64,000 bases of DNA from Herbaspirillum frisingense GSF30 (lineage in GTDB: Bacteria; Pseudomonadota; Gammaproteobacteria; Burkholderiales; Burkholderiaceae_D), in assembly GCF_000300975.2 (NCBI RefSeq), contig NZ_AEEC02000023.1, positions 1 to 64,000 on the forward strand, written 5' to 3'. This document shows, piece by piece, positions 1 to 9,178 of this stretch (the stretch's first letter is position 1; every line of letters starts with the position of its first letter). A model generated the notes under the pieces. It ran no database searches. It saw only the letters and a program-made list of their open reading frames with translations, and had not been told where the DNA came from. A program made the position numbers and the translations under genes.

Positions 1-75
1 TCCCCTTCGTCTAGAGGCCTAGGACATCACCCTTTCACGGTGAGTACGGGGGTTCGAATCCCCCAGGGGACGCCA
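1..75 (+). tRNA. tRNA-Glu (anticodon TTC), first base cut off by window edge
   Basis: The cloverleaf folds with anticodon TTC inside the CCCTTTCACGG arm, a T-arm containing GGTTCGAATCC and an encoded CCA at 73-75. The acceptor 3' strand AGGGGAC (65-71) pairs with TCCCCT at 1-6, so only the first G of the tRNA lies outside the window. Discriminator G is at 72. It is followed at once by a strong terminator. Confidence 0.95.
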
Positions 76-78
76 GAT

Positions 79-106
79 AAAAAAGCCCGCGCAAGCGGGC
101 TTTTTT
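79..106 (+). terminator. Rho-independent terminator of tRNA-Glu
   Basis: The GCCCGC/GCGGGC stem closes on a four-base loop and is followed by six T. It starts four bases after the CCA end. The 32 bases at 83-114 recur exactly at 278-309. Confidence 0.9.
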
Positions 107-114
107 GTTTGGCG

Positions 115-277
115 TCACCTAGCGATGTGCTTGAGCACATCGCGGGGGGATTCGAAGGGTTTCGCTTGCAAGCGAAACCGGGCCCGCGGCACGTGGGCGA
201 ATCCCTCGCTCGCGCAGCGAGCGTTAGCCGACGACTGAACGCGCACCGAAAGCAATCCAGGCCGACCCAGTCAACTG
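115..277. repeat. Cluster of perfect palindromes between duplicated terminators
   Basis: No gene is supported here. Three hairpins lie in tandem. 122-143 has 10-bp arms GCGATGTGCT/AGCACATCGC and a 2-base loop. 158-179 is a 22-bp perfect palindrome with half-site GGTTTCGCTTG. 207-223 has 7-bp arms. The segment sits between two identical copies of the tRNA terminator. Confidence 0.7.
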
Positions 278-309
278 AAGCCCGCGCAAGCGGGCTTTTT
301 TGTTTGGCG
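278..309 (+). terminator. Second, identical copy of the tRNA-Glu terminator
   Basis: Same stem-loop and T-run as at 79-106; the repeat of 83-114 is exact over 32 bases, including the trailing GTTTGGCG. No tRNA precedes this copy, so it is probably the remnant of a duplicated or lost tRNA unit, or of a rearrangement at the tRNA 3' end. The rest of the gap to 450 shows no other gene. Confidence 0.75.
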
Positions 310-450
310 GCCGAATCCCTCCTCACCCCCCAGCCCCGCCCGCGCGCATTTGTCTCCGCCATAACATTCACTCCCCCCTTTTTTGCGCTATCCTCCCCGC
401 ACCCTGACCTTCGTCACCAATGCAAGGTCAGACAGATCACAGGAGCCCCC

Positions 451-1245
451 ATGAGCAGCGCAGCCCATCTCGACATCGATTCCCGTGGCCTGGCCACGCT
501 CACGCTGAACCGGCCGGACGTGCACAACGCCTTCGACGACCAGTTGATCGCGCTGCTGATCGACCTGATCACCCAGGCCCGCGATGATCCACGCACCCGA
601 CTGCTGTTGCTGAGCTCGACCGGCAAATCCTTCTCGGCCGGTGCCGACCTGGCCTGGATGCGGCGCATGGCCGATGCTTCGCGCGAGGACAACCTGCGCG
701 ACGCCCGCAAGCTGGCGTTGCTGATGGAAACCCTCAACGGCTTCCCGGCACCGACCCTGGCCAAGGTGCAGGGCGCGGTCATGGGCGGGGGCGTGGGGCT
801 GGTGTCGTGCTGCGATATCGTGGTGGCGTCGGAAGCGGCCTTCTTCGCGCTCTCGGAGGTCAAGCTGGGCCTGGCGCCAGCGGCCATCAGCCCCTATGTG
901 ATCGCCAAGATGGGGGTGTCGCAGGCCAGGCGCTTCTTCGTCTCGGGCGAGCGTTTTTCCGCCGTGCGCGCCGCTGCCATCGGCCTGGTCCATGAAGTGG
1001 TGCTGGCCTCCGAGCTCGACGGCAAGGTGCTGCAATTGATCGATACCTTGCTGGCCAACGGGCCGCAGGCCATGCGCGCGGCCAAGCAACTGGTGCAGGT
1101 GGCCAATCCCCTGCAGGTCACGCCGGCGCTGTCGGAATACACCGCCGGGGTCATCGCCGACCTGCGCGCATCGGACGAGGGACGGGAGGGTTTGCGGGCC
1201 TTCCTGGAGAAGGGGACGCCTTCGTGGGTCGTTGGTAATCGCTAG
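451..1245 (+). CDS. Enoyl-CoA hydratase/isomerase family, probable methylglutaconyl-CoA hydratase
   Basis: 264-aa crotonase-fold enzyme. The oxyanion-hole segments are FSAGADL (61-67) and GAVMGGGVGL (108-117), followed by SCCDIVVASEAAF and LSEVKLGLAPAAISPYV, the pattern seen in LiuC/GnyH hydratases of leucine and isoprenoid degradation. The Glu in LSEVKLGL (residue 135) fits the catalytic acid; the other usual Glu position is Gly (GGGVGL). Start chosen at 451 because AGGAG lies at 441-445; the longer upstream frame reads through the terminator repeat and is not coding. No other liu genes are next to it, so the substrate is inferred from motifs only. Expected in the cytoplasm, hydrating an unsaturated acyl-CoA. 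Confidence 0.85.
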   Translation: MSSAAHLDIDSRGLATLTLNRPDVHNAFDDQLIALLIDLITQARDDPRTRLLLLSSTGKSFSAGADLAWMRRMADASREDNLRDARKLALLMETLNGFPAPTLAKVQGAVMGGGVGLVSCCDIVVASEAAFFALSEVKLGLAPAAISPYVIAKMGVSQARRFFVSGERFSAVRAAAIGLVHEVVLASELDGKVLQLIDTLLANGPQAMRAAKQLVQVANPLQVTPALSEYTAGVIADLRASDEGREGLRAFLEKGTPSWVVGNR

Positions 1246-1268
1246 TCGTTCGTCCTTTACGGCCGGGC

Positions 1269-1646
1269 TCAGCGTTCGTCGCGACCACGGCAGAACATGC
1301 GGCCGCGACGTCCGCAGCGTTCACGTTCTTCGGGTGTCATGGCTTCCCAGCGTGCGCGCATGAAGCGGCGCTTCTCCTGCCAGCCGCCGTGGCGGCCCCG
1401 GAAACCACCGAACAGTATCCGGCACAAGGCCAGCAGGCCCAGCGCGCGCCAGAAGCCGATCGGGTTGACCCCGGGGAAAATCGGCGGCATCACCCAGTTC
1501 CAGAGCAGCATCACCACCACGCCCAGCAGCGGCAGGATCAGCACGCAGAGCGCCAGCTTGCCCAGCCACCAGCCACGACCGCCACGGTGACGCCGGGGGC
1601 GGTGATCCGGTCCTTGATCGGTCTGCTTGTCTTCCATGTGTTCCAT
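1269..1646 (-). CDS. Small membrane protein coupled to an ECF sigma factor
   Basis: 125 aa. A His/Arg/Gly-rich cytoplasmic N-terminus is followed by a hydrophobic segment at about 28-50, a second weaker one at about 65-80, and an Arg/Glu-rich C-terminal tail with two Cys (ERERCGRRGRMFCRG). Its ATG shares one base with the stop of the upstream sigma gene (TAATG), so the two are translationally coupled. Position and topology suggest a modulator of the sigma factor, perhaps an anti-sigma factor, but no zinc-binding anti-sigma (ZAS) motif is seen. I do not recognise a named family. Confidence 0.75.
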   Translation of the reverse strand: MEHMEDKQTDQGPDHRPRRHRGGRGWWLGKLALCVLILPLLGVVVMLLWNWVMPPIFPGVNPIGFWRALGLLALCRILFGGFRGRHGGWQEKRRFMRARWEAMTPEERERCGRRGRMFCRGRDER

Positions 1647-2233
1647 TACATCTCCAATTCGTCATAGACCGCCTGCAGGCGTTCGCGCAGGTGCAGGACG
1701 GCGTAGCGCTTGCGCGCCAGCAGGGTATTGAGGCTGGTGCCACTGTCGGCAGCCATTTCCTTGAAACTCTTGCCATCGAGTTCGTGCGCGATGAAGACCT
1801 CGCGCTGCGCCTCGGGCAATTCCTCCAGCGCTTCCTGCAAGGCAGTGATCAGGGCGGCGCGGGCATAGGCCGCCTCCGGTCCGTCTTCGCTGGCCGGAAG
1901 CAGCAGGTCCAGTCGCCAGGCCTGGTCGGCGCCGTCGAGGTCTTCGGCATCGCGGGACTCGGGCAGCGGTTCTTCCTTCTTCTTGCGGAAGCGGTCGATG
2001 ATGCGGTTGCGCGCCACCCTGAACAGCCAGGCGCTGACCTGTTCGATAGGCTCCGGCAGGCGGTAGGCCTGGACGAATTCATAGAACACTTCCTGCAGGA
2101 TGTCTTCGGCTTCGCCCGCGTCGGCCACCCGGCGGCGGATGAAGCCGCCCAGCCGGCTGCGCTCGCGCATGACGGTGGCGGTGATCTCGCGGTCCTGGTC
2201 GCTCATCGGGGAGAGTAGGGAAGTGGGCTGCAT
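1646..2233 (-). CDS. ECF-type RNA polymerase sigma factor
   Basis: 195 aa with sigma region 2 at about 20-95 (GEAEDILQEVFYEF, then WLFRVARNRIIDRFRKK) and region 4 at about 125-190 (LEELPEAQREVF and a GKSFKEMAADSGTSLNTLLARKR-type helix-turn-helix split across the segment). Size and layout fit group IV sigma factors that direct RNA polymerase to stress or envelope promoters. Two starts are possible: 2233, used here, or ATG at 2206 (MSDQDREI); neither has a strong ribosome site. Forms an operon with the small membrane protein gene downstream. A terminator at 2276-2312 separates it from the chemoreceptor gene upstream. Confidence 0.9.
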   Translation of the reverse strand: MQPTSLLSPMSDQDREITATVMRERSRLGGFIRRRVADAGEAEDILQEVFYEFVQAYRLPEPIEQVSAWLFRVARNRIIDRFRKKKEEPLPESRDAEDLDGADQAWRLDLLLPASEDGPEAAYARAALITALQEALEELPEAQREVFIAHELDGKSFKEMAADSGTSLNTLLARKRYAVLHLRERLQAVYDELEM

Positions 2234-2275
2234 GCCCTGAAGACGGGCCAGCGCCGCCGATATTGTGTTCTCGGC

Positions 2276-2312
2276 GAAAAACGCAGCGGAACCGCGATTC
2301 TAGCGGTTCCGC
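2276..2312 (-). terminator. Terminator of the Aer-like chemoreceptor gene
   Basis: Perfect 10-bp arms GCGGAACCGC (2286-2295) and GCGGTTCCGC (2303-2312) with a 7-base loop. On the minus strand the hairpin is followed by a short T-run (GTTTTTC). Confidence 0.8.
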
Positions 2313-2354
2313 CGCCAGCCCGGGGGAGGGCTGCAGAGGTGGCGGGGAGGGGCG

Positions 2355-4037
2355 TCAGTCGTGCTCGAACACCTTGATCGCCTGGCGCAAGGTGGCCATG
2401 CGTTCCTGCATGGCGGCCACGGCGGCGGCGGAGTGCTCGACCATGTCGGCGTTCTGCTGGGTCATGCGGTCCAGCATCAGGGCCGATTCGCTGACCTGGG
2501 CCACACCCTGGCTTTGTTCGATCGCGCTGCTGGAGATGTCGCCGATCAGGCTGCGCATGCCATCCACCTCGCTGACGATGCCATCGATGGCCGTGCCTGC
2601 CTGCTCGGCGCGGGTGGCACCGGCCTGGCTCTTGGCCACGCTCTGGCTGATCAGGGCCTTGATCTCGCGCGCGGCGTTGGCGCTGCGCTGGGCAAGGGTG
2701 CGCACTTCGGCCGCCACCACGGCAAAGCCTCGTCCGGCCTCACCGGCGCGGGCGGCTTCGACGGCCGCGTTCAGGGCCAGGATGTTGGTCTGGAAGGCGA
2801 TGCTGTCGATGAGGCCATTGATCTCGCCGATCTGGGTCGAGGACTGGGCGATTTCGTGCATGGTCTGCACCACCTGCATCACGATCTCGCGCCCCTGCGC
2901 GGCCGCCTCGCTGGTCTGTTGCGCCTGGGCATGGGCGGCCTGAGCCGTGTCGGCGCTATGCCGTACCGCCACCGACATCTGCTCGGCCGCCGCGGCGGTC
3001 TGCTGCAGATGGGCATGGGTGGCGGCGGTGCGCTGGCGCAGGTCGGCGTTGTCGTCGGCGATCTGGTGATTGGCTTGATCGAGTCCAGCGAGCTGGGCGG
3101 AAACATCGTCGATCAGGGCGCGCAGGTTCAGCCCGGCCTGGTTGACCGCACGCAGCAGCTGTCCGATCTCGTCGATGCGGTCCAGGCCCTGGGTCTGGGC
3201 CGGCTGGCCGCAGGCGACCGCCTTGGCCTGTTGCAGTACCAGCGCCAGCGGCGCAGCCAGGCGTCGTTCCAGCCACCAGCCGGCCACGCCCAGTGCCGGC
3301 AGCAGGCTCACGGTCAGCGGCAGCAGCGGTGCATTCAGCAGCGCCTGGGCCCCGATGGTCGTCACGGCAACGGCACCCAGAGCCAGTCGGAGGCGCCAGC
3401 GTACCGGCATGAGCTGGCCCAGCCGCGTCCACGACCATAATCCCCGGCGGACCACCAGGCCCTGACAGAAGTGCAGCCCCTGGGCGCGGCCCTCGCGGAA
3501 GCGGCGATAGAGTGCCGCCGCCGCGCTGATTTCGGCAGTCGAGGGGCGGGTGCGCACTGACAGGAAGCCGCGGATCTGGCCGCCCCGGCGGATCGGCGCG
3601 ACGTTGGCGCGGACCCAGTAATGATGGCCGTCGGCGCGGCGGTTCTTGACCACGGCGGTCCAGGCCTGTCCCTGCCGCAGGGTGGCCCACATGTCGGCGA
3701 AAGCTTCACGCGGCATGTCAGGATGGCGAACGATATTGTGTGGCTGGCCGATCAGCTGGTCGCGGGAAAAGCCGCTGATGTCGACGAAGCTGGAGTTGGC
3801 ATAGGTCAGCACGCTGCTGGTGTCGGTACTGGACATGAGCGTGGCCTGGGCCGGGAAGGGGTACCCGGCTTCGTCATCGGCCGCCGTGCCGATGAGGCCG
3901 GCCTTTGGATGGAGCAGGACGGGCGGCTTGGCCTGGCTGGTGCGGTGGTGGGGCAGATCGTGGGACGGATCGAGGGATGGGGAGGCACCTTGGTCGACAC
4001 GAGGGACCAGGTCCTGGGGCAAGTCGTTGATCTTCAT
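2355..4037 (-). CDS. Aer-like methyl-accepting chemotaxis protein with PAS domain
   Basis: 560 aa. A PAS domain lies at about 58-165 ([14 protein letters not shown], then [20 protein letters not shown] and [13 protein letters not shown]). A pair of hydrophobic segments follows at about 215-255, then a long coiled-coil signalling domain containing the conserved tip [20 protein letters not shown]. The order PAS, membrane anchor, cytoplasmic signalling domain is that of Aer, which senses redox state through PAS-bound FAD. About 55 residues separate the N-terminal MKIN from YPFPA, more than in typical Aer, so translation could start further in. It would signal through CheW/CheA; no che genes are in the window. 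Confidence 0.88.
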   Translation of the reverse strand: MKINDLPQDLVPRVDQGASPSLDPSHDLPHHRTSQAKPPVLLHPKAGLIGTAADDEAGYPFPAQATLMSSTDTSSVLTYANSSFVDISGFSRDQLIGQPHNIVRHPDMPREAFADMWATLRQGQAWTAVVKNRRADGHHYWVRANVAPIRRGGQIRGFLSVRTRPSTAEISAAAALYRRFREGRAQGLHFCQGLVVRRGLWSWTRLGQLMPVRWRLRLALGAVAVTTIGAQALLNAPLLPLTVSLLPALGVAGWWLERRLAAPLALVLQQAKAVACGQPAQTQGLDRIDEIGQLLRAVNQAGLNLRALIDDVSAQLAGLDQANHQIADDNADLRQRTAATHAHLQQTAAAAEQMSVAVRHSADTAQAAHAQAQQTSEAAAQGREIVMQVVQTMHEIAQSSTQIGEINGLIDSIAFQTNILALNAAVEAARAGEAGRGFAVVAAEVRTLAQRSANAAREIKALISQSVAKSQAGATRAEQAGTAIDGIVSEVDGMRSLIGDISSSAIEQSQGVAQVSESALMLDRMTQQNADMVEHSAAAVAAMQERMATLRQAIKVFEHD

Positions 4038-4475
4038 AGGCGTAAGACGATGGCAATGGCAAAACGATGCCCGGTCCGCGGGCCGGATGGGCCTGTGGAC
4101 GGCGTGGGTGTGAATGGGAATGAGTGGTCCGGTGCTTCGGCAATCCGTCGGGTCGGATCAGGCAGGGACACGCCTGGCGGGTGGCCGGGTCAGCCGTCCA
4201 GGATGTGCACGACGATCATCTGATTTGTTCTCCAGCTGCGTGGGTGTCGCCTGCCGAACTTGCAGACGCGTTTCCGGTTGCACGCCGTGCAACGAGAAAG
4301 GCTAGCTTTATAACGCGAACGCGACACCCACCGCCTGGGACTGATTGCGATATGTCAAAACGTGAGTAAAATTCATTCTGGCAATCTTTCCCTGTGGAAT
4401 GAAGCCTTGTTCATCAACGATCTTCTTCCTCACAATTGCTCATATGGAAATGCGAATGATCTTTCGTTGGGCATG
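4038..4475. other. Intergenic region without a supported gene
   Basis: About 440 bases between the chemoreceptor start and the DJ-1 gene terminator. Short open frames here lack ribosome sites and family resemblance. The composition is less GC-rich around 4300-4470. I see no clear promoter or RNA gene. Confidence 0.5.
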
Positions 4476-4504
4476 AAAAAAGCGCAGCCCGCGGGATGCG
4501 CTTT
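4476..4504 (-). terminator. Terminator of the DJ-1/PfpI gene
   Basis: Arms AAGCGCA and TGCGCTT around a GC-rich loop; on the minus strand a run of six T follows. It lies 20 bases past the stop of the gene at 4525. Confidence 0.85.
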
Positions 4505-4524
4505 CGTCACGGCTACAGCTGTCT

Positions 4525-5106
4525 TCAGAGTTCGATGCGCGTCCCCAGCACCTGCAGGAATTGTGCGAGCCAGGCGGGGTGGGCGGGCCATGCCGGGGCG
4601 GTGACCAGCTTGCCATCCGTGATGGCGGCATCTACGGCGATGTCGGCGAAGTGTCCACCGGCCAGTTTCACCTCGGGTGCGCAGGCCGGGTAGGCCGAGA
4701 CCTTCTTGCCTTCCAGCACGCCGGCGGCAGCCAGCACCTGCGGACCGTGGCAGACGGCGGCGATGGGCTTGTCGGCCTTGGCGAAGGCCTGCACCAGTTC
4801 GATCACCTTGGGATTCAGGCGCAGGTATTCTGGGGCGCGGCCACCGGCCACCACCAGGGCGTCGTAGCCGGCCGCGCTGACCTCGTCGAAGCTGGCGTTG
4901 AGGGCGAACTGGTGGCCGGGTTTCTCGGTATAGGTCTGGTCGCCTTCGAAGTCGTGGATGGCGGTCTTGACCTTGTCGCCGGCCTTCTTGCCGGGGCACA
5001 CCGCGTGTACGGTGTGGCCCACCATCTGCAGCGCCTGGAAGGGCACCATGGTTTCGTAGTCTTCGGCGAAATCACCGGTCAACAGCAGGATTTTCTTTGC
5101 AGCCAT
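4525..5106 (-). CDS. DJ-1/PfpI family protein
   Basis: 193 aa, one DJ-1/PfpI (class I glutamine amidotransferase-like) domain. The nucleophile elbow is AAVCHGPQ with Cys119 and His120; Glu15 in FAEDYE is the conserved partner of the reactive Cys. Such proteins act as proteases, glyoxalases or deglycases, or as stress chaperones; the sequence does not decide which. Three ATG codons stand in a row (5112, 5109, 5106); AAGGAG abuts the first, so the third, six bases away, is the best start. It ends at its own terminator and lies 78 bases downstream of a LysR gene on the same strand. Confidence 0.9.
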   Translation of the reverse strand: MAAKKILLLTGDFAEDYETMVPFQALQMVGHTVHAVCPGKKAGDKVKTAIHDFEGDQTYTEKPGHQFALNASFDEVSAAGYDALVVAGGRAPEYLRLNPKVIELVQAFAKADKPIAAVCHGPQVLAAAGVLEGKKVSAYPACAPEVKLAGGHFADIAVDAAITDGKLVTAPAWPAHPAWLAQFLQVLGTRIEL

Positions 5107-5184
5107 CATCATCTCCTTGGGGGAAGGACCACCGGGCGCGGGGAGGGCGCGCAGCGGCCGGGTTGGAACGGATGTCTTGTCGAT

Positions 5185-6108
5185 CTACGGCGAGTCCAGC
5201 CAGCGCATCTGCCGCGACTGGCCCATCAGGAAGTCGCGGTTGAGCTCCACGCATTCGCGCAGATAACTCCACAGCGCCGAGACCCGCGCCACATGCCGCT
5301 GCTCGCTGGAGGCCACCAGCCAGAAGGTGCGCGTGATGGCGATCTCGTCGGGCAGCACCGGCACCAGTTGCTCGGACTGCTGGGCCAGGAAGCAGGGCAG
5401 GATCGCCAGCGCGCGCCCGGCGCAGGCCGCCGTGTACTGCGCCACCACGCTGGTGCTGCGGAAGGCGCGGAAGGCGTCCGGCGCCACCGTATCCTTGTAG
5501 CGCAATTCTTCACTGAAGACCAGATCGTCGATGTAGCCGATGAAGTTATGTTGCGCCAGATCAGACACGGTGTGAATGGTCGGGTGCTGGGCCAGGTACT
5601 CACGTGAAGCATAAAGCTTCAGGACATAGTCGGACAGTTTTGTGACCACGTAATTACCCGACAAGGGACGCTCGATGGAGACGCTGATGTCGGCCTCGTG
5701 CTTGGACAGGTTCACGAAGCGCGGCATGGGCAGCATGTCCACCGTGATATGCGGATTGCGGGCGCAGAAGTGGGCAATGTGCGGCGCCAGGACGTAGGTG
5801 CCGAAACCTTCGGTGGCACCCAGGCGTACCTGGCCGGAGAGCTTGCTGTTGTGGCCGCCCAGTTCCTCGGTGGCAGCGTAGAGGGTGCTTTCCACCTGTT
5901 CGGCGTATTGCACCAGCCGATAGCCGTCGGCGGTCAGCTTGTAGCCGTGGTTGTTGCGGTCGAACAGCTGGCTGCCGACCTGTTCCTCGAAGCGCTTCAT
6001 CCGGCGCGAGACGGTGGAGTGGTCGATGCCCAATTTCTTGGCCGCATCCACCAGCCCCTGGCTGCGCGTGAGTTCGAGGAAGACCCTCAGGTTGTCCCAG
6101 TCCAGCAT
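5185..6108 (-). CDS. LysR-family transcriptional regulator
   Basis: 307 aa. The winged helix-turn-helix is at about 1-65 (LDWDNLRVFLELTRSQG, KKLGIDHSTVSRRMKRFEEQ) and the periplasmic-binding-like effector domain fills the rest. Start at 6108 is supported by GGAG five bases upstream; the frame stays open for 29 more codons without a ribosome site. It is divergent from the substrate-binding protein/mmsA/mmsB operon starting at 6344, the usual layout for a LysR regulator and its target. A palindrome with LysR-box geometry lies between them at 6139-6154. Confidence 0.92.
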   Translation of the reverse strand: MLDWDNLRVFLELTRSQGLVDAAKKLGIDHSTVSRRMKRFEEQVGSQLFDRNNHGYKLTADGYRLVQYAEQVESTLYAATEELGGHNSKLSGQVRLGATEGFGTYVLAPHIAHFCARNPHITVDMLPMPRFVNLSKHEADISVSIERPLSGNYVVTKLSDYVLKLYASREYLAQHPTIHTVSDLAQHNFIGYIDDLVFSEELRYKDTVAPDAFRAFRSTSVVAQYTAACAGRALAILPCFLAQQSEQLVPVLPDEIAITRTFWLVASSEQRHVARVSALWSYLRECVELNRDFLMGQSRQMRWLDSP

Positions 6109-6138
6109 CTCGTCTCCATGGCTTTTCCTGATCTTGGA

Positions 6139-6154
6139 TTTGCATTGATGCAAA
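6139..6154. promoter_or_regulatory. Candidate LysR operator between lysR-type gene and SBP-mmsAB operon
   Basis: Perfect inverted repeat TTTGCAT-N2-ATGCAAA, containing the T-N11-A core typical of LysR boxes. It is 31 bases upstream of the regulator start and 190 bases upstream of the divergent operon. Confidence 0.55.
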
Positions 6155-6343
6155 AGTGTTTTGTCTTTGTGGTTATTGTATCGATAAATACGCACATGCA
6201 GAATAGCGATGCCGCAATGGCACCCAAGTGGTGCAGAGGTCGCCAGGCGGCAGGAGGATCACGGCAAGGCCCGGCATCGGGATATCGAGCACATCGATAC
6301 CCACCGGGCGGGCCGACAACAATCACAAGATCAAGGAGACAAG

Positions 6344-7585
6344 ATGCGCAAGAACGCTTTCGGCCGTTCCCTCTCGGCCGCTGCGGTGGCCTGTACCGTT
6401 TCGCTGGTGGCCAGCGTGGCGCCCGTCACCAATGCCATGGCGCAGGATGCCAACACGGTCAAGATCGGTGTGCTGACCGACATGTCCGGCCCGTATTCGG
6501 CCATGGGCGGCCAGGGCTCGGTGGTGGCGGCCAAGATGGCCGTGGAGGATTGCCTCAAGAACGAATGCAAGGGCATGAAGATCGAGGTGCTCTCGGCTGA
6601 CAACCAGAACAAGCCCGACGTGGGCGTGACCCGTGCCCGCGAATGGCTGGATCGCGACAAGGTCGAGGCCATCGCCGACCTGACCAATTCCTCGGTGGCG
6701 CTGGCAGTGCAGAAACTGATCAAGGACAAGGGCGGCATCGCCATGTACAGCGGCCCGGCCACCGGCGCGCTGACCACCGCCGAATGCGCGCCCAACGGCT
6801 TCCACTGGATGTTCGATACCTACTCCCAGGCCGCCGGTGCAGCGGCGGCGCTGACCAAGCTGGGCAACAAGTCCTGGTACTTCGTGACGGTGGACTATGC
6901 CTTCGGTCATTCGCTGGAGAAGGATGCCTCCGATGTGGTCAAGGCCAATGGCGGCACGGTGGTAGGTTCGGTGCGCCACCCGCTGAACGCCTCGGACTTC
7001 TCGTCCTTCCTGCTGCAGGCGCAGGCGTCCAAGGCACAGGTGATCGGCCTGGCCGATGGTGGCACCGACGTGGTCAACGCCATCAAGCAGGCGCGCTCGT
7101 TCGCCATCGGCGGCAAGGACCAGCGTCTGGTGGCGCTGCTGGTGTTCCTGTCGGATGTGCATGCGCTGGGCCTGGAGGCGGCACAGGGGCTGGTCTATAC
7201 CGATGGGTTCTACTGGGATTACGACGAGCAGACGCGCGCCTTCTCCAAGCGCTTCGAATCGCAGTTCAAGAACATCAAGCCGACCATGGTGCAGGCCGGT
7301 GTCTATTCCAGCGTCTATCAGTTCCTGAAGGCGCGCTCTGCCGCCAAGACCTCCGACTGGAAGGTGGTTTCGCAGAAGATGCGCGAGATTCCGATCTCCG
7401 ACGCCGTCATGCGCAATGCCTCCATCCGTCCCGATGGCCGCGTGATCCACGACATGTACCTGTACCAGGTCAAGACCCCGGCCGAATCCAAGGGCGCCTG
7501 GGATTACCTGAAACTGCTGTCGGTGATCCCGGCGCAGCAGGCCTTCCGTCCGATGGATGCGGCCTGCCCGCTGGTCAAGCAGTAA
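6344..7585 (+). CDS. ABC transporter substrate-binding protein, branched-chain amino acid type
   Basis: 413 aa. The signal peptide ends after NAMA (residue 33). The mature part is a type I periplasmic binding protein of the Leu/Ile/Val family ([18 protein letters not shown] at the N-terminus, then a long hinge-linked two-domain fold). Start at 6344 has AAGGAG ten bases upstream. First gene of an operon with mmsA and mmsB; no permease or ATPase gene is nearby, so it either feeds a transporter encoded elsewhere or acts as a sensor. About half the residues seem shared with the second binding protein at 39508-40728 (for example [32 protein letters not shown]). The ligand is unknown. Confidence 0.9.
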   Translation: MRKNAFGRSLSAAAVACTVSLVASVAPVTNAMAQDANTVKIGVLTDMSGPYSAMGGQGSVVAAKMAVEDCLKNECKGMKIEVLSADNQNKPDVGVTRAREWLDRDKVEAIADLTNSSVALAVQKLIKDKGGIAMYSGPATGALTTAECAPNGFHWMFDTYSQAAGAAAALTKLGNKSWYFVTVDYAFGHSLEKDASDVVKANGGTVVGSVRHPLNASDFSSFLLQAQASKAQVIGLADGGTDVVNAIKQARSFAIGGKDQRLVALLVFLSDVHALGLEAAQGLVYTDGFYWDYDEQTRAFSKRFESQFKNIKPTMVQAGVYSSVYQFLKARSAAKTSDWKVVSQKMREIPISDAVMRNASIRPDGRVIHDMYLYQVKTPAESKGAWDYLKLLSVIPAQQAFRPMDAACPLVKQ

Positions 7586-7593
7586 TCGGTCAA

Positions 7594-7614
7594 GCCGGGA
7601 GCGCTGCTCCCGGC
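7594..7614 (+). other. Intercistronic hairpin between SBP gene and mmsA
   Basis: Perfect 9-bp arms GCCGGGAGC/GCTCCCGGC with a 3-base loop, nine bases after the SBP stop and without a T-run. It may stabilise the upstream message or act as a partial terminator, giving more binding protein than enzyme. Confidence 0.55.
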
Positions 7615-7659
7615 CGTGCTCTCCCTACCTCTCATCACCTCTTCACACTGGAAACTGCA

Positions 7660-9168
7660 ATGAGCCAAGCCAATATCCCCAACGTTCCCCTCTACCTCAA
7701 CGGTGAAAAGGTGCAGTCCACTTCCAAGGAGTGGCGCGACGTGCTGAACCCGGCCACCCAGGAAGTGGTGGCCCGCGTTCCCTTCGCCACCAAGGAAGAA
7801 GTCGATCGCGCCGTCGCCAACGCCAAGGAAACCTTCAAGACCTGGCGCAATACCTCGCTGGCGCAGCGCATGCGCATCATGCTCAAGTTCCAGCAACTGC
7901 TGCGCGAGAACATCGCCCCGCTGGCCGAACTGATCACCCGTGAACACGGCAAGACCCTGCCGGACGCCGAAGGCGAAGTCATGCGCGGCCTGGAAGTGGT
8001 GGAGCACGCCTGCTCGATCACCTCCCTGCAGCTGGGCGAGCTGGCCGAGAACGTGGCCGGCGGCGTGGACGTCTACACCCTGTACCAGCCGCTGGGCGTG
8101 GGGGCGGGCATCACCGCCTTCAACTTCCCGGTGATGCTGCCTTGCTTCATGTTCCCCATCGCCGTGGCCTGCGGCAATACCTTCGTGTTGAAGCCGTCCG
8201 AACAGGACCCCACTTCGTCGCTGTTCCTGGTCGAACTGGCCAACCAGGCCGGCCTGCCGCCGGGCGTGCTCAACGTGGTGCATGGCGGCCCCGACGTGGC
8301 CAACATGATCTGCGACCATCCGGATATCAAGGCGGTCTCCTTCATCGGTTCCACCCATGTCGGCACCCATATCTACCGTCGCGCCAGCGAAGCCGGCAAG
8401 CGCGCCCAGTGCATGATGGGCGCCAAGAACCACTGCATCGTGCTGCCCGATGCGCCCAAGGACCAGGCCATCAACAACCTGCTGGGTGCGGCCTTCGGTG
8501 CGGCCGGCCAGCGCTGCATGGCCAACTCGGTGGTGGTGCTGGTGGGTCAGACCCGCGAGTGGATTCCCGAGATCGTCGAACGCTCCAAGGCCATGAAGGT
8601 CGGTCCCGGTACCGACCGCAAGGCTGATGTCGGCCCGCTGGTCTCCAAGGCCGCCAAGGAGCGTGTGGAACGCCTGATCGCCCGTGGTGTGGAGCAGGGT
8701 GCCAATCTGCTGCTGGATGGCCGCAATTGCACCGTGGCCGGTAACGAGAAGGGCAACTTCGTCGGCCCCACCGTCTTCACCGGCGTCAAGCCCGAGATGG
8801 ATATCTACACCCAGGAAATCTTTGGCCCGGCCATGTGCATCGTGGAACTGGAGACGCTGGACGAGGCGATTGCCTTCATCAACGCCAATCCGAACGGCAA
8901 CGGCACCTCCATCTTCACCAGCTCCGGTTATGCGGCGCGCAAGTTCCAGAACGAGATCGACGTCGGCCAGGTCGGCATCAACGTGCCCATCCCGGTGCCG
9001 GTGGCCTACTTCAGCTTCACCGGTTCGCGTGCTTCCAAGCTGGGCGACCTCGGTCCCAACGGCAAGCAGGCGGTCACCTTCTGGACCCAGACCAAGACCG
9101 TCACCGCGCGCTGGTATGCGCCCGATGAAGAGGCTGGCCAGGTCAACACCACCATCACCCTGAAGTGA
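7660..9168 (+). CDS. mmsA: Methylmalonate-semialdehyde dehydrogenase (CoA-acylating)
   Basis: 502 aa, aldehyde dehydrogenase fold. The catalytic Cys is Cys286 in AAGQRCMA. The segment [13 protein letters not shown] replaces the usual ELGG general-base motif with Asn257, typical of MmsA, which uses CoA instead of water. It oxidises (methyl)malonate semialdehyde to propionyl- or acetyl-CoA in valine, thymine, beta-alanine and myo-inositol breakdown. mmsB follows after 10 bases, so valine or 3-hydroxyisobutyrate breakdown is the most likely role. Start ATG at 7660; no strong ribosome site is visible. Confidence 0.95.
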   Translation: MSQANIPNVPLYLNGEKVQSTSKEWRDVLNPATQEVVARVPFATKEEVDRAVANAKETFKTWRNTSLAQRMRIMLKFQQLLRENIAPLAELITREHGKTLPDAEGEVMRGLEVVEHACSITSLQLGELAENVAGGVDVYTLYQPLGVGAGITAFNFPVMLPCFMFPIAVACGNTFVLKPSEQDPTSSLFLVELANQAGLPPGVLNVVHGGPDVANMICDHPDIKAVSFIGSTHVGTHIYRRASEAGKRAQCMMGAKNHCIVLPDAPKDQAINNLLGAAFGAAGQRCMANSVVVLVGQTREWIPEIVERSKAMKVGPGTDRKADVGPLVSKAAKERVERLIARGVEQGANLLLDGRNCTVAGNEKGNFVGPTVFTGVKPEMDIYTQEIFGPAMCIVELETLDEAIAFINANPNGNGTSIFTSSGYAARKFQNEIDVGQVGINVPIPVPVAYFSFTGSRASKLGDLGPNGKQAVTFWTQTKTVTARWYAPDEEAGQVNTTITLK

Positions 9169-9178
9169 GGAGAGCAGC

